This document shows positions 17,146 to 27,938 of a DNA stretch of 64,000 nt, in pieces. The stretch's first letter is position 1, and each line of letters opens with the position of its first letter. The notes beneath the pieces are model-generated. The model made no database searches and was not told the DNA's origin. It saw only the letters and a list, made by a program, of their open reading frames with translations. The position numbers and the translations under genes were made by a program. The DNA is from Rhodobacteraceae bacterium CCMM004 (GTDB lineage Bacteria; Pseudomonadota; Alphaproteobacteria; Rhodobacterales; Rhodobacteraceae): contig RZWH01000001.1 in NCBI GenBank assembly GCA_004005435.1, positions 558,001 through 622,000 on the forward strand, read 5' to 3'.

Positions 17146-19347
17146 ATGCACAACAACTCGCCCGAACAGATGCCCGCGCTGACCCATGCGCCGTCCGGCC
17201 CCGTGCGCACGCGGGAAAAACTGGAGGGCGGACGGTCGCTGCGGATGCAGACCGAGTTCAACCCGGCGGGCGACCAGCCCACAGCGATTGCCGAACTCTC
17301 GCAGGGCGTGCGCGCGGGCGAGCGGGACCAGGTTCTCCTGGGCGCGACCGGCACGGGCAAGACCTATACCATGGCCAAAGTGATCGAAGAGACCCAGCGC
17401 CCGGCGATCATCCTCGCCCCCAACAAGACTTTGGCCGCGCAACTCTACGGCGAGTTCAAGGGCTTCTTCCCCGACAACGCCGTGGAGTATTTCGTCAGCT
17501 ACTACGACTACTACCAGCCCGAGGCCTACGTGCCGCGGTCCGACACCTATATCGAGAAGGAATCGCAGATCAACGAACAGATCGACCGGATGCGCCACTC
17601 GGCCACCCGGGCGCTGCTCGAACGCGACGACGTGATCATCGTCGCCTCGGTCTCCTGCATCTACGGCATCGGCAGCGTCGAGACCTACGGCGCCATGACC
17701 CAGGACCTCCATGCCGGCCGCGCCTACGACCAGCGCAAGGTCATGGCCGACCTGGTGGCCCAGCAATACCGCCGCAACGACCAGGCGTTCCAGCGCGGCA
17801 GCTTCCGCGTCCGTGGCGATTCGCTGGAGGTCTGGGCGGCGCACCTGGAGGATCGGGCCTGGCGGCTGTCCTTCTTCGGCGAAGAGTTGGAATCGATCAC
17901 CGAGTTCGACCCCCTGACGGGGCAGAAGACCGACACCTTCGACCGCGTCCGCATCTACGCCAACAGCCACTACGTGACCCCGCGCCCGACCCTCCGGCAA
18001 GCGATCATCGGCATCAAGAAGGAGCTCAAGCAGCGCCTCGACCAACTGGTGGGCGATGGCAAGTTGTTGGAAGCGCAGCGGCTGGAGCAGCGCACGAACT
18101 TCGATCTGGAGATGTTGGAGGCGACGGGGTCGTGCAACGGCATCGAGAACTACTCGCGCTATCTCACCGGCCGCGCGCCGGGTGAGCCGCCGCCGACGCT
18201 GTTCGAGTTCATCCCCGATGACGCCCTCGTCTTTGCCGACGAAAGCCACGTGAGCGTGCCGCAGATCGGCGGCATGTATCGCGGCGACTATCGCCGCAAA
18301 TTCACCTTGGCCGAGCACGGGTTCCGCCTGCCCTCGTGCATGGACAACCGGCCGCTGAAGTTCGAGGAGTGGGACGCGATGCGCCCGCAGTCGGTGTTCG
18401 TCTCCGCCACCCCCGCGGCGTGGGAACTGGAGCAGACCGGCGGCGTCTTTACCGAACAGGTGATCCGCCCCACGGGGCTGCTCGACCCGCAGGTCGAGAT
18501 CCGGCCGGTCGAGACCCAGGTGGACGACCTCTTGGACGAGATCCGGCGGGTCACGCAGGCGGGCTATCGCACACTGGTCACGACGCTGACCAAGCGCATG
18601 GCTGAGGACCTGACCGAATACCTGCACGAACAGGGGATCAAGGTCCGCTACATGCACTCCGACATCGACACGCTGGAGCGGATCGAAATCCTGCGCGACC
18701 TGAGGCTGGGCGCCTTCGACGTTCTGGTGGGCATCAACCTGCTGCGCGAGGGGCTCGACATCCCCGAATGCGGTCTGGTGGCGATCCTCGACGCCGACAA
18801 GGAGGGGTTCCTGCGCTCGGAAACCTCGCTGATCCAGACCATCGGCCGGGCCGCGCGGAACGCCGACGGGCGGGTCATCATGTATGCGGACCGCATCACC
18901 GGGTCGATGGAGCGGGCCCTGCGCGAGACGGACCGCCGGCGGGAAAAGCAGATCGCCTACAACGAAAAGCACGGCATCACCCCCGAGACGGTCAAGAAGA
19001 ACGTCGAGGATGTGCTGTCGGGGCTCTACAAGGGCGACGTCGACATGAACCGGGTGACGGCCAAAATCGAGGCCGCCGCCGCGGGATCGAATCTCCAGGC
19101 CGTGCTGGACGGGCTCAGGACCGACATGCGCAAGGCCGCCGAGAACCTGGAGTTCGAGGAGGCCGCCCGCCTGCGCGACGAGATCAAGCGGCTGGAGGCG
19201 GTGGACCTGGCCGTCGCCGACGACCCGCTCGCGCGCCAGTCCGCCATCGAGGCCGCCTCCGACGCCGCCGTCAAGTCCTCCGGCCGGTCCACGGCGGGCC
19301 GTGCGGGGCAGAGGGGCGGGAATGTGAAACGGCGGAAGAAGCGGTAG
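17146..19347 (+). CDS. uvrB: Excinuclease ABC subunit UvrB
   Basis: Damage-recognition helicase of nucleotide excision repair; it is loaded on DNA by UvrA and recruits UvrC. It has 733 residues. Walker A GATGTGKT is at 66-73, the damage-verifying beta-hairpin [12 protein letters not shown] at about 119-130, DEAD-like DESH, the helicase motif QTIGRAARN, and a C-terminal UVR domain ([15 protein letters not shown]) that contacts UvrC. The lysine/arginine-rich tail ends KRRKKR. The start at MHNNSPEQ is supported by an AGGAG site seven bases upstream; the first 30 residues are a variable leader. Confidence 0.97.
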   Translation: MHNNSPEQMPALTHAPSGPVRTREKLEGGRSLRMQTEFNPAGDQPTAIAELSQGVRAGERDQVLLGATGTGKTYTMAKVIEETQRPAIILAPNKTLAAQLYGEFKGFFPDNAVEYFVSYYDYYQPEAYVPRSDTYIEKESQINEQIDRMRHSATRALLERDDVIIVASVSCIYGIGSVETYGAMTQDLHAGRAYDQRKVMADLVAQQYRRNDQAFQRGSFRVRGDSLEVWAAHLEDRAWRLSFFGEELESITEFDPLTGQKTDTFDRVRIYANSHYVTPRPTLRQAIIGIKKELKQRLDQLVGDGKLLEAQRLEQRTNFDLEMLEATGSCNGIENYSRYLTGRAPGEPPPTLFEFIPDDALVFADESHVSVPQIGGMYRGDYRRKFTLAEHGFRLPSCMDNRPLKFEEWDAMRPQSVFVSATPAAWELEQTGGVFTEQVIRPTGLLDPQVEIRPVETQVDDLLDEIRRVTQAGYRTLVTTLTKRMAEDLTEYLHEQGIKVRYMHSDIDTLERIEILRDLRLGAFDVLVGINLLREGLDIPECGLVAILDADKEGFLRSETSLIQTIGRAARNADGRVIMYADRITGSMERALRETDRRREKQIAYNEKHGITPETVKKNVEDVLSGLYKGDVDMNRVTAKIEAAAAGSNLQAVLDGLRTDMRKAAENLEFEEAARLRDEIKRLEAVDLAVADDPLARQSAIEAASDAAVKSSGRSTAGRAGQRGGNVKRRKKR

Positions 19348-19422
19348 ACTGAAGAATATCGAGCTAGTAGCTAATAAGTATTCCAGCCGTCTTTTTGCCG
19401 CTAGCAGAACAGGGGTCCGCTT

Positions 19423-20247
19423 ATGTCAGAGAAGGGCAGTTCAGAGCGCGAGAACCACGATGATATGCGAAACGCGCTCGCTCAGTTCGCCACAGTTCAA
19501 AATGGAAGAACTAGCAACTTAATAGCCCTGATTACGCTGATCGTCATACTGGTTGGAGCGTTTTCCTTTGGCTCTTTGGCAACAGTTTATCTCATGGTTG
19601 AGAACGCCAGGGACCAAATTGAAGAAAGTATTCATGATGAGCTAGAGGATCTCAAGCTCTCAGTAATGGAACGCGCATCGCGCACCGAGCAGCAATTCAA
19701 CCTATTTCGCGAAGAAATGGAGGAACGCTTCCTTGAAGCAACCAACGACACCATTGTGGAGGGCAGCTTCGAAATATCGATCCTTTCAGATGAAGCCGAA
19801 CTCCATTCCGAGAAAGTTTTCTCCTACGGCACGGTTTGCTGGGTTCGAGTGGATGCTTCTGTTAGGAATACTTCGACCGGCAAGGTTGAAATCGTAGTGA
19901 TCCTTGTAGGTACCAAGTACTCTAGCGATCGTTACCGAGTGATCAAAGACGGCGATTGGGAGATGCATTTCTACGACAACTTCGACGAGGATGGGCCGAT
20001 CATTGATGCGGCTATGGCGCGAAGCTTCGATACCCATAGGTTCGACTTTCCGCTTGGTGGATCTCTTCTGGTTGAAGAAATGTTCGAGCTTAAGGATGGG
20101 CAAGTGGCTCCGAAGGAGGCGGAATTCGATTTCCGTTTCGCAATCGGTTTTGACGATGGAACAGGTATTCTGAAGTTCAGTAGCGCCGAGGCAAGTCTGG
20201 AGTTCTCCGATAGCGTTTTGCGATGCATCGAAGAAAATTATTTTTAG
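19423..20247 (+). CDS. Hypothetical single-pass membrane protein with coiled coil; low GC
   Basis: Not recognised. 274 residues: a charged cytosolic N-terminus (1-32), one hydrophobic segment at about 33-59 (LIALITLIVILVGAFSFGSL), a charged helical stretch likely to form a coiled coil (60-108), then a beta-rich acidic domain with FDFPLGGSLLVEEMFELKDG near 205-225. The acidic domain should lie on the far side of the membrane. Base composition is close to 50% GC by eye, far below the neighbours, and it uses AT-ending codons they avoid, suggesting recent transfer. It stands alone between uvrB and a convergent lipoprotein gene. Confidence 0.75.
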   Translation: MSEKGSSERENHDDMRNALAQFATVQNGRTSNLIALITLIVILVGAFSFGSLATVYLMVENARDQIEESIHDELEDLKLSVMERASRTEQQFNLFREEMEERFLEATNDTIVEGSFEISILSDEAELHSEKVFSYGTVCWVRVDASVRNTSTGKVEIVVILVGTKYSSDRYRVIKDGDWEMHFYDNFDEDGPIIDAAMARSFDTHRFDFPLGGSLLVEEMFELKDGQVAPKEAEFDFRFAIGFDDGTGILKFSSAEASLEFSDSVLRCIEENYF

Positions 20248-20266
20248 CAGCTATTTTATCTTCCCC

Positions 20267-20761
20267 CTAGCTCACGATCACCCGCTGGTCGCGGCCACCG
20301 CGGATTTGCACCAGCTTGGCGAGCGCACCGCCCTCGGGGATGATCTGGTCGCCCACGGTCCACAGCACGATGGAGGTGACGTAGTAGTCGCCGTTGGCCA
20401 CGTTGCGGAACTCGAAATCGCCCTCGGCGTCGCAGGTGGCGGTGCGGCGGTACTGCGCGAACTCGGGCGGGTGCGAGACCTGGGGGGCCATGATGGCGGG
20501 GATCGTGCCGCCCTCGACGCGGCCGAAGCCCTTGGTCACGAACTCGCGCATGTAGGCACCGGCGGGGATCAGGGCGACCTCCTCGCCCGCGCAGGTGACG
20601 ACACCGCCGCCGCGCTGCCGAAAGAAGGCCTGCCCGGTCACATCCGCCGCGCCGCTGCGGGTGACATAGGCCACCTCGCGCGCGTCGAAGGGGGTCGCCA
20701 TCTCGATCGTTCCGCCGCAGCCCGCAAGGGCCGCCAGCGCCAGAACCGCCAGGGTGCGCAT
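20267..20761 (-). CDS. Hypothetical lipoprotein
   Basis: 164 residues starting MRTLAVLALAALAGCGGTIE. The lipobox LAGC predicts lipidation of Cys15 and anchoring to a periplasmic membrane face. The mature part is beta-rich, with a segment resembling carboxypeptidase-regulatory/transthyretin-like folds (CDAEGDFEFRNVANGDYYVTS at about 110-130). The start at 20761 is chosen because upstream in-frame ATGs would bury the signal peptide. Function unknown. It is convergent with the low-GC gene (19-bp gap). Confidence 0.8.
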   Translation of the reverse strand: MRTLAVLALAALAGCGGTIEMATPFDAREVAYVTRSGAADVTGQAFFRQRGGGVVTCAGEEVALIPAGAYMREFVTKGFGRVEGGTIPAIMAPQVSHPPEFAQYRRTATCDAEGDFEFRNVANGDYYVTSIVLWTVGDQIIPEGGALAKLVQIRGGRDQRVIVS

Positions 20762-20831
20762 GTGTCGCCTCGTCCTCATCCCATCCGGGATCACCCTGCG
20801 GCGACGGCGTTAACAAAGGGTTAAGCGGGAA

Positions 20832-21110
20832 TCACCCCTTGTTGCGCGTCAACAAGCCGATCAAAAACAGGATCGCCCCCGCCCCGACCAGCGCGAACAC
20901 CAGCAGGATCAGGATACCGCCGGCGGCGATCATCGTCACCCCCAGCGCCGCCAAGAGAAAGGGCAGCGCCACCGCCCCCGCGACGCCCGCCACGGCATAG
21001 AGCAGCTTGTTCCGCCCCGCGACGGCGCCCGCAATCAGCCCTGCGGCCAATCCCACGATCGCCAGCAGCGCCAAGGACACCGCGCCCAGCGCTTCGAACA
21101 GTCCTTCCAT
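20832..21110 (-). CDS. Small multi-pass membrane protein of unknown function
   Basis: 92 residues, nearly all hydrophobic, with three likely membrane segments (about 8-30, 36-57 and 60-86) separated by GRNK and a glycine-rich turn, ending in LLTRNKG. It somewhat resembles small stress-associated membrane proteins, but I cannot assign a family. Transcribed toward the lipoprotein gene with 70 bp between them; divergent from the secreted protein gene at 21188. Confidence 0.7.
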   Translation of the reverse strand: MEGLFEALGAVSLALLAIVGLAAGLIAGAVAGRNKLLYAVAGVAGAVALPFLLAALGVTMIAAGGILILLVFALVGAGAILFLIGLLTRNKG

Positions 21111-21187
21111 GATCTGTCTCCCGTCAGAACGGCGCGGGGCCCGCAACGCCGGTTTGCCCGACGCGTCTCCGCCCTATCTCAACCCCC

Positions 21188-21628
21188 ATGCGCTCCACCC
21201 TGTTCCTCTGTGCGCTGATCTGCGCGCCCCTGCCCGCCGCGGCTTGGGAGGCGCGGAGCGGCGAGACTTGCCGGATCGTCGCCGACACCCCTGCGGCGGC
21301 GGTCGAGATCGCCTATTTCCCGGTCGCCGGACTCTACACCCTCCGCCTCACACGGCGCGAGGAGGCGTGGCCCCAGGCGGGCGTGTTCGCGATCCGCTTC
21401 ACCGGTGCCGCCCTGACCATCACCACACGCGACCACTTCGCCCCCGACGGCGATCCGGCGGTGCTGGCGGTGATCGACGCGGGCTTCGGCAACGTCCTGG
21501 GCGGCCTGGCGTCGGGCGGAGCGGCCGAGCTGGCCTTCGACGGACGCATCGCCGCGCGGCTCCCCCTGGCGGGCGCGGCGCCGGCGGTGGCGGCGTTCCT
21601 GGACTGCACGTCGGCGGTGCCGTCATAG
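21188..21628 (+). CDS. Hypothetical secreted protein
   Basis: 146 residues with a clear Sec signal peptide (MRSTLFLCALICAPLPAAA, cleaved near residue 19). The mature protein has cysteines near the start (GETCRIV) and at the end (FLDCTS) that could form a disulfide. The rest is beta-strand-rich (VEIAYFPVAGLYTLRL). No family recognised. It lies 167 bp upstream of mrpA on the same strand, but that gap makes cotranscription uncertain. Confidence 0.7.
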   Translation: MRSTLFLCALICAPLPAAAWEARSGETCRIVADTPAAAVEIAYFPVAGLYTLRLTRREEAWPQAGVFAIRFTGAALTITTRDHFAPDGDPAVLAVIDAGFGNVLGGLASGGAAELAFDGRIAARLPLAGAAPAVAAFLDCTSAVPS

Positions 21629-21795
21629 CTTGCGCCGCCGTGCCGCGAGCGATGATCCCTTGGGCGCCGCGGTCCGGTTGCGAGGCAGCGGCGGGCGCCG
21701 GGGCGGGGCGCGGCAGGATTTGCTCTGGCGTTACGGCGGTTTTCGCCTAAATACACCCGGGCAGAGCCGGACAGCCGGCCAAGACGGGGGACGGG

Positions 21796-24047
21796 ATGGC
21801 AGGCGGTCGGCGCGGCAACGGTTTGGCAGGCGTTCTGCCCATCGCAATCTCCGCGGCGCTGTTTCTCTACTTCCTCGCGATGATCCCCGACGTGGCCGCC
21901 TCGGGCGCATTGGTGATCCACTGGCAGTGGGTGCCGTCTCTCGACATCGCGCTGTCGTGGCGGCTGGACGGGCTCAGCCTCACCTTCGCGCTGCTGATCT
22001 CGGGCATCGGCACGCTGGTGATGCTCTACTCCAACAGCTACCTGCGCGGGCACCCGCAATACGCCCGCTTCGCGCTGTTCCTGACGTCGTTCATGCTGGC
22101 GATGCTGGGGCTCGTCCTGTCGGACAACCTGATCGCGTTGTTCGTGTTCTGGGAACTGACGACGATCACCTCCTACCTGCTGATCGGGTTCGGGCACGAG
22201 ACGCCCAAGGGGCGCCGCTCGGCGCTCCAGGCGCTGTTCGTCACCGGGGCGGGGGCGCTGGCGATGCTGGCGGGCCTGATCCTGCTCGGCCGCGCGGCGG
22301 GGAGTTTCGAGCTGTCCGATATCCTGCGCATGGGCCCCGAGATCCGCGCGCACGAGCACTATACCGCGATCCTGATCCTGGTCCTCGCGGGCGCCTTCAC
22401 CAAGTCGGCGCAGGTGCCGTTCCACTTCTGGCTGCCCAACGCCATGGCCGCGCCCACGCCGGTCAGCGCGTTCCTGCACTCGGCCACCATGGTCAAGGCG
22501 GGCGTCTACCTGATGGCGCGGCTGCACCCGACGCTCAGCGGGACCGACGCCTGGCTGTGGTCGCTGACCATCGCGGGGGCGGTCACGGCGGTCTATGCCA
22601 GCTTCAAGGCGCTCAGCCAGACCGACCTGAAACAGGCGCTGGCCTATACCACGCTGATGGCGCTGGGCACGCTGACGCTGTTTCTGGGGCAGCAATCGGG
22701 CTATGCGATCACCGCCTTCGCCACGTTCCTGATCGTGCATTCGCTCTACAAGGCGGCGCTGTTTCTGGTGGTCGGCTGCATCGACCACGCCACCGGCACG
22801 CGCGAGGCCGAGGTGCTGGGGGGGCTCGCCCGGGCGATGCCCATCACCGCGGCCGCCGCCGCCCTATCGGCGCTGTCGATGGCCGGCTTCCCACCCTTCC
22901 TGGGCTTCATCGGCAAAGAGCTGAAATACGCCGGCGCGCTGGCCGTCGCCTCCGAACCCATGTTCGTGGCCGGCGCGGTCCTGCTCTCCAACGCGCTGAT
23001 GCTGGCGGTGGCGGGGGTGGTCGCGTTCCGCCCCTTCTGGCGCCGGAACGAACAGCCCCTGCCCCGCGCGCCCCACGAGGCGCCCTGGCCGATGCTGGCC
23101 GGGCCGGTGATCCTGGCGATCCTCGGCGCGCTCTTCGGCCTCTGGCCCGATCTGTTGCAGACGACGCTGGTGGACCGCACGGTTCAGGCGGTGACCGGCG
23201 GCGACCTGGAGGCCAAGGAGCTCAAGCTCTGGGCCGGGGTCAACATGCCGCTGATCCTGAGCATCGCCACCTTCGTCCTCGGTCTCCTGCTCTATGCCGT
23301 GCACCGACCGCTGCGGCGTGGGCTCCAGGCCTTCTTTGCCCGCATGATCAGCCTCGATGGACGCTGGGACGGGTTCCTCGACGCCGTCAAGGGCCTGAGC
23401 GCCTGGCAGACGCGGACGATCCAGAACGGCCGCCTGCAATCCTATCTCACGATCACCTTCGCCGTCGTGTTGGTGACCCTCGGAGGCACCATGCTGGCGC
23501 GGCAGGTCTGGCCGGCGGCGCCGGAGGTGGGCGAGGTGCGCTGGTCGCACATCGCCATCGTGCTCTTGATCATCGGCGGCACCCTTCTGGCCGCGTTCAC
23601 CCGCTCGCGCATCACCGCGGTCGCGGGCTTGGGCGTCGTGGGCATCGGCGTCGCGATGGTGTTCATCGTCTTCGGCGCGCCGGACGTGGCGATCACCCAG
23701 CTCCTGGTCGAAACGCTGGTGGTGGTGCTGGTGGCGGTGGCAATGCTGCGGCTGCCGTTCCTGGACCGCAAGGGCGAGTCCGACTGGCGGCCCGGTCACC
23801 TGCTGCTCGGCACCGCCCTGGGCGCGACGGTGACGGCGATCCTGCTGGCAGTGCTGGAGACGCCGCTCGACCGGCGCCTCACCGACTTCTTCGAAACGGC
23901 GAGCTGGCCCGAAGCCTTCGGTCGCAACGTGGTCAACGTGATCCTCGTGGACTTCCGCGCGCTCGACACCTTCGGCGAGATCGCGGTGGTGGTGATCGCC
24001 GCGCTCGCCGCCTATGCCTTGCTCAGAACGACCGCGGGGAGGCGGCC

Positions 24048-24051
<4 letters not shown>
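21796..24051 (+). CDS. mrpA: Mrp Na+/H+ antiporter subunit A
   Basis: Largest subunit of the Mrp/Mnh cation:proton antiporter, 751 residues, related to NuoL. The proton-pumping core includes LVMLYSNSYLRG, FWELTTITSYLLIGFGHE and AGAFTKSAQVPFHFWLPNAMAAPTPVSAFLHS-type sequence, with the conserved Lys in TKSAQ and Glu in FWEL. The C-terminal third carries the MrpA-specific extension. It appears to lack the first membrane helix seen in longer homologues (about 800 residues). First gene of mrpABCDEFG; its stop overlaps the mrpB ATG. Confidence 0.93.
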
Positions 24052-24475
<424 letters not shown>

Positions 24476-24476
<1 letters not shown>

Positions 24477-24841
24477 TGGAAACCCTGCTGGCCGTCACCG
24501 TCGGCATCCTCATCGGGGCCGCCGTCTATCTCATGCTGGCGCGCAACGTGATGCGATTCATCTTCGGGCTGGTGCTGATCTCGAACGCGGCGAACCTGAT
24601 CATCTTCACCGCCGGGCGGCTGACCCCCGGCGCGCCGCCCCTGATCCCCGAGGGCGCCGACGCGCCCGCCGACGTGGTCGCCAACGCCCTGCCCCAGGCG
24701 CTGGTGCTGACGGCGATCGTCATCGGCTTCGGCCTCTTCGCCTTTGCGCTGGTGCTGGTGTTCCGCGCCTACGCGACTCTCGGCACGTTGGAGAGCGACC
24801 GGATGCGCGTGGCCGAACCCGACGAGGGCGCGGCCCCGTGA
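24476..24841 (+). CDS. mrpC: Mrp Na+/H+ antiporter subunit C
   Basis: 121 residues, NuoK-like, three membrane helices. The conserved ALPQALVLTAIVIGFG motif is at about 69-84, and RFIFGLVLISNAANLI at about 22-37. It is a required subunit of the antiporter; the arrangement resembles the NuoK-NuoN module of complex I. Its stop overlaps the GTG start of mrpD (GTGA). Confidence 0.95.
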
Positions 24842-26337
24842 GCTGGATCCTCGCCCTTCCCATCGCCGTGCCCTTCGCCACGGCGGTCCTGGCCTTTCTC
24901 GCCCGGCACAGCGCCGCCGGCCGCTGGCTCAGCGTCGCGGGCAACGCCGCGCTCCTGGTGGCCGCGGTCCTGCTCATGGGCACGGTGTGGAACGAGGGCG
25001 TCATCGCGGCGCAGATGGGCGGCTGGCCCGCGCCCTTCGGCATCACGCTCGTCGCCGACCTGCTGAGCGGGGTGATGGTGCTGATCACCGCCATCACCGG
25101 CCTCGCCGTGTCCGTCTACGCCCTGGGCGACATCAACGAGCGCAAGGAGTACCTGGGCTATCACGCGCTCTTCAACGTGCTGATCGCGGGCGTCTGCGGC
25201 GCGTTCCTCACCGGCGACCTCTTCAACCTCTACGTCTGGTTCGAGGTGATGTTGATCGCGTCCTTCGGCCTGTTGATCCTGGGCGGCAAGCCCGAGCAGA
25301 TCGACGGCGGGATCAAATACGTCACTCTGAACCTGGTCTCGACGATCCTGTTCCTGTCCGGCATCGGCCTGCTCTACGGGATGACCGGGACGCTGAACAT
25401 GGCCGACCTGGCGCAGGCGGTGGACGGGGTCGAGAACCAGGGCCTGCTGACGGTCGTGGCCATGACCTTCATGATCGCCTTCGGGGTCAAGGCGGCGGTG
25501 TTCCCGCTGTTCTTCTGGCTGCCCGCCGCGTATCACACCCCGGCCTTCAGCGTCTCGGCGGTGTTCGCGGGTCTCCTGACCAAGGTGGGGGTCTACGCCC
25601 TGATCCGCATGTTCACCCTGATCTTCGACCACGACACCGGGTTCACCCACACGATCCTGCTGTGGGTCGCCGCGTTCACCATGGTCACCGGCGTCCTCGG
25701 CGCCGCGGCGCAGAGCGATTTCCGCAAGATCCTGTCGTTCCACATCGTCAGCCAGATCGGTTACATGATCCTCGGCCTCGCGCTCTACACGCCGATGGCC
25801 CTGGTCGGCGCGGTGTTCTACCTGGTCCACCACATCGTGGTGAAGGCGAACCTGTTCCTGATCGCGGGCGTGTCGCAGCGGATCACCGGCGGCTCGGACG
25901 TCTATCGGATCGGCGGTCTCTACAAGTCCGCGCCGCTCTTGGCGGTGCTGTTCATCATCCCCGCCTTCTCGCTCGCGGGCTTTCCGCCCTTGTCGGGGTT
26001 CTGGGCGAAATACATCATCGTCAAGGCGGCGCTGGAGGCCCAAGGGTGGCTCATCGCCGGAATCGCACTGGCGGTGGGGCTGATGACCATCTATTCGATG
26101 ACCAAAATCTGGGCCGAGGCGTTCTGGAAGGCGCATCCAGACGGCCGGCAGCCGCGGCTGACCGACATGCCCCAGGCGCACCGGCGGCCGATGCTGCTGG
26201 CCATCGGCGGGCTGGCGACGCTGACGGTGATCATCGGCCTCGTCCCCGAACCCTTCGTCCAGTTCGCCGAACGGGCGGCGGCGCAGCTCCTCGACCCCGC
26301 GGCCTATGTCGCCGCCGTGCTGGGCGACCCGGGATGA
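24838..26337 (+). CDS. mrpD: Mrp Na+/H+ antiporter subunit D
   Basis: 499 residues, NuoN/M-like proton-conducting subunit with about fourteen membrane segments. Conserved elements are YVWFEVMLIASFGLLILGG (Glu at about 139), KAAVFPLFFWLPAAYHTPAFSVSAVF-type sequence with the channel Lys, and HHIVVKANLFLIAG. The start is GTG, overlapping the mrpC stop; no better start exists. Its stop overlaps the mrpE ATG. Confidence 0.95.
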   Translation: MSWILALPIAVPFATAVLAFLARHSAAGRWLSVAGNAALLVAAVLLMGTVWNEGVIAAQMGGWPAPFGITLVADLLSGVMVLITAITGLAVSVYALGDINERKEYLGYHALFNVLIAGVCGAFLTGDLFNLYVWFEVMLIASFGLLILGGKPEQIDGGIKYVTLNLVSTILFLSGIGLLYGMTGTLNMADLAQAVDGVENQGLLTVVAMTFMIAFGVKAAVFPLFFWLPAAYHTPAFSVSAVFAGLLTKVGVYALIRMFTLIFDHDTGFTHTILLWVAAFTMVTGVLGAAAQSDFRKILSFHIVSQIGYMILGLALYTPMALVGAVFYLVHHIVVKANLFLIAGVSQRITGGSDVYRIGGLYKSAPLLAVLFIIPAFSLAGFPPLSGFWAKYIIVKAALEAQGWLIAGIALAVGLMTIYSMTKIWAEAFWKAHPDGRQPRLTDMPQAHRRPMLLAIGGLATLTVIIGLVPEPFVQFAERAAAQLLDPAAYVAAVLGDPG

Positions 26338-26816
26338 AGACATTCGCCGCCAATATCCTGCTGACCGTGGCCTGGGCGATGCTCATGGGCTCGCTGAGCC
26401 TCTTCACCCTGGCGTCCGGGTTCGTCCTGGGCTTTGCCATCCTGTGGGTGCTGCAACCGCTGGTGGGCGGGCCGGACAGCTATTTCCTGCGCGTGTGGTA
26501 TTGGATCAAGCTGATCGTGATGTTCCACTACGAACTGGTGGTCTCCAGTCTCGGGGTGATCTGGGACATCCTGACGCCCCAGCACCTGTCGACTCCGGCG
26601 GTGATCGACGTCCCCCTGGACGTCAAATCCGACGCCGGGATCCTCTTGGTCACGAACCTCATTTCGCTGACCCCCGGCACGCTGAGCATCGACGTGTCCC
26701 CGGATCGCAAGGTGCTGAGGGTGCACGCCATGTTCGCCGAAGACCCCGAAGCCATCGTCCACCAGCTCAAGTCCGGGATGGAGCGGTGGGTGATCGACGC
26801 CGTGGAGGACCGATGA
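26334..26816 (+). CDS. mrpE: Mrp Na+/H+ antiporter subunit E
   Basis: 160 residues. Two or three membrane segments at the N-terminus are followed by a cytosolic domain with the MrpE pattern DVPLDVKSDAGILLVTNLISLTPGT at about 95-119. It starts at ATG 26334 overlapping the mrpD stop, and its stop overlaps the mrpF start. It is probably needed for assembly of the complex. Confidence 0.94.
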   Translation: MKTFAANILLTVAWAMLMGSLSLFTLASGFVLGFAILWVLQPLVGGPDSYFLRVWYWIKLIVMFHYELVVSSLGVIWDILTPQHLSTPAVIDVPLDVKSDAGILLVTNLISLTPGTLSIDVSPDRKVLRVHAMFAEDPEAIVHQLKSGMERWVIDAVEDR

Positions 26817-27121
26817 CCGGGACCGAGTTTCTGCTGATCTGCGTCGACATCGGCTTCGGCCTGGTGATCGTGGCGCTGATCCTCGCCTTCTGGCGGCTGA
26901 TGCGGGGGCCGTCGCTGCCCGACCGGGTGGTGGCGCTGGACTTCATGACCGTGGCGGTGGTGGCCTTCTGCGGCCTCGCCTCGATCCGCACCGACGACCG
27001 GGCCTTCCTGGATGTGGCGGTGGTGATGGCGCTCGTGGGCTTCCTGGCGACCGTGGCGCTGGCCCGCTTTGCCGAACGCCGCCAGGCCCGCGAGAGCGGC
27101 GAAGAGGAAGAGCTGTCATGA
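26813..27121 (+). CDS. mrpF: Mrp Na+/H+ antiporter subunit F
   Basis: 102 residues with three membrane helices; the family motif RGPSLPDRVVALDFMTV is at about 31-47. The C-terminus ARESGEEEELS is acidic and cytosolic. It overlaps mrpE and mrpG by 4 bases each. Confidence 0.95.
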   Translation: MTGTEFLLICVDIGFGLVIVALILAFWRLMRGPSLPDRVVALDFMTVAVVAFCGLASIRTDDRAFLDVAVVMALVGFLATVALARFAERRQARESGEEEELS

Positions 27122-27429
27122 CCGAAGTGATCTCAGGCGTCCTGATCCTCATCGGCTGCGGCATGGCGGTGATCGCCGCGCTCGGTCTGATCCGCCTTCC
27201 CGACGTCCTGATCCGCATGCACGCCTCCACCAAGGTCGGCACCCTCAGTTGCGGGCTGACCATGGCGGCCGTGGCGGTGCATTTCATCGAACTGGCCGTC
27301 GCGGTGCGCTGCATCGCGATCATCGTGTTCCTCCTGATGACCGCCCCCATCGCGGGCCACATGATCGGCCGCGCCGCGCTCCGCACCGGCGTGCCCATGT
27401 GGCGGGGAACGCCGCGCAAAGACGGCTGA
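27118..27429 (+). CDS. mrpG: Mrp Na+/H+ antiporter subunit G
   Basis: 103 residues with three membrane helices and the MrpG motif ALGLIRLPDVLIRMHASTKVGT at about 19-40. It is the last gene of the seven-gene operon; after its stop comes a convergent gap filled with family A repeats, and no stem plus T-run terminator is seen. Confidence 0.95.
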   Translation: MTEVISGVLILIGCGMAVIAALGLIRLPDVLIRMHASTKVGTLSCGLTMAAVAVHFIELAVAVRCIAIIVFLLMTAPIAGHMIGRAALRTGVPMWRGTPRKDG

Positions 27430-27938
27430 GCTGCGCGGCCCCTGAGCGCGCAGCCGCGCGGCCGCCGACGCGCGGGGTGGCAGTCCGGCCCCCTGAGCGG
27501 GGCGGTTCGTGGCTGCCGTGGGAGCTGGACCTCAGAGCGGCGCGCCGATGGCACCCAACCGCCGCCCCGGGGGGCGGGTCGGCGGTCGCGCGGCGGCCTG
27601 CGGCCTTGTCCCGCGCGGGGAGCGGCTCACCCATTGGCGCCAAGCCGCGCGGCCGCCGACCCGCGGGGTGGCGAACCGAACCGCGGAGCGGCGCGGTTTA
27701 TGGCCGCCGTGGTAGCTCGACCTCAAAGCTAAGCGCCAACGGCACCCAACCGCCGCCCCGGGGGGCGGGTTGGCGGTCGCGCGGCGGCCTTCGGCCTTGT
27801 CCCGCGCGGGGAGCGGCTCGGGGCGCTCACTCAGAACATGACGGGGGTCGGGTCATGCCGGAGGCATGACGGTCGCGCGGCGGGCTGACGCCCTTGTCCC
27901 GCGCGGGGAAGGGCTCATCCGTGGCAGGGGCGCCGCTC
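27430..27938. repeat. Family A inverted-repeat elements, two copies plus a right-end fragment (A4-A6)
   Basis: Convergent gap of 509 bp between mrpG and the Lrp genes. Two well-conserved direct copies lie at about 27449-27622 and 27636-27813 (period near 187 bp). Each runs from GCCGCGCGGCCGCCGAC to GGTCGGCGGTCGCGCGGC and a CTTGTCCCGCGCGGGGAG tail. A third, truncated copy at 27841-27912 keeps only the right end with a small GTCATGCC/GGCATGAC hairpin. Copy A5 is very similar to the copy at 58401. No credible gene is present. Confidence 0.87.
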
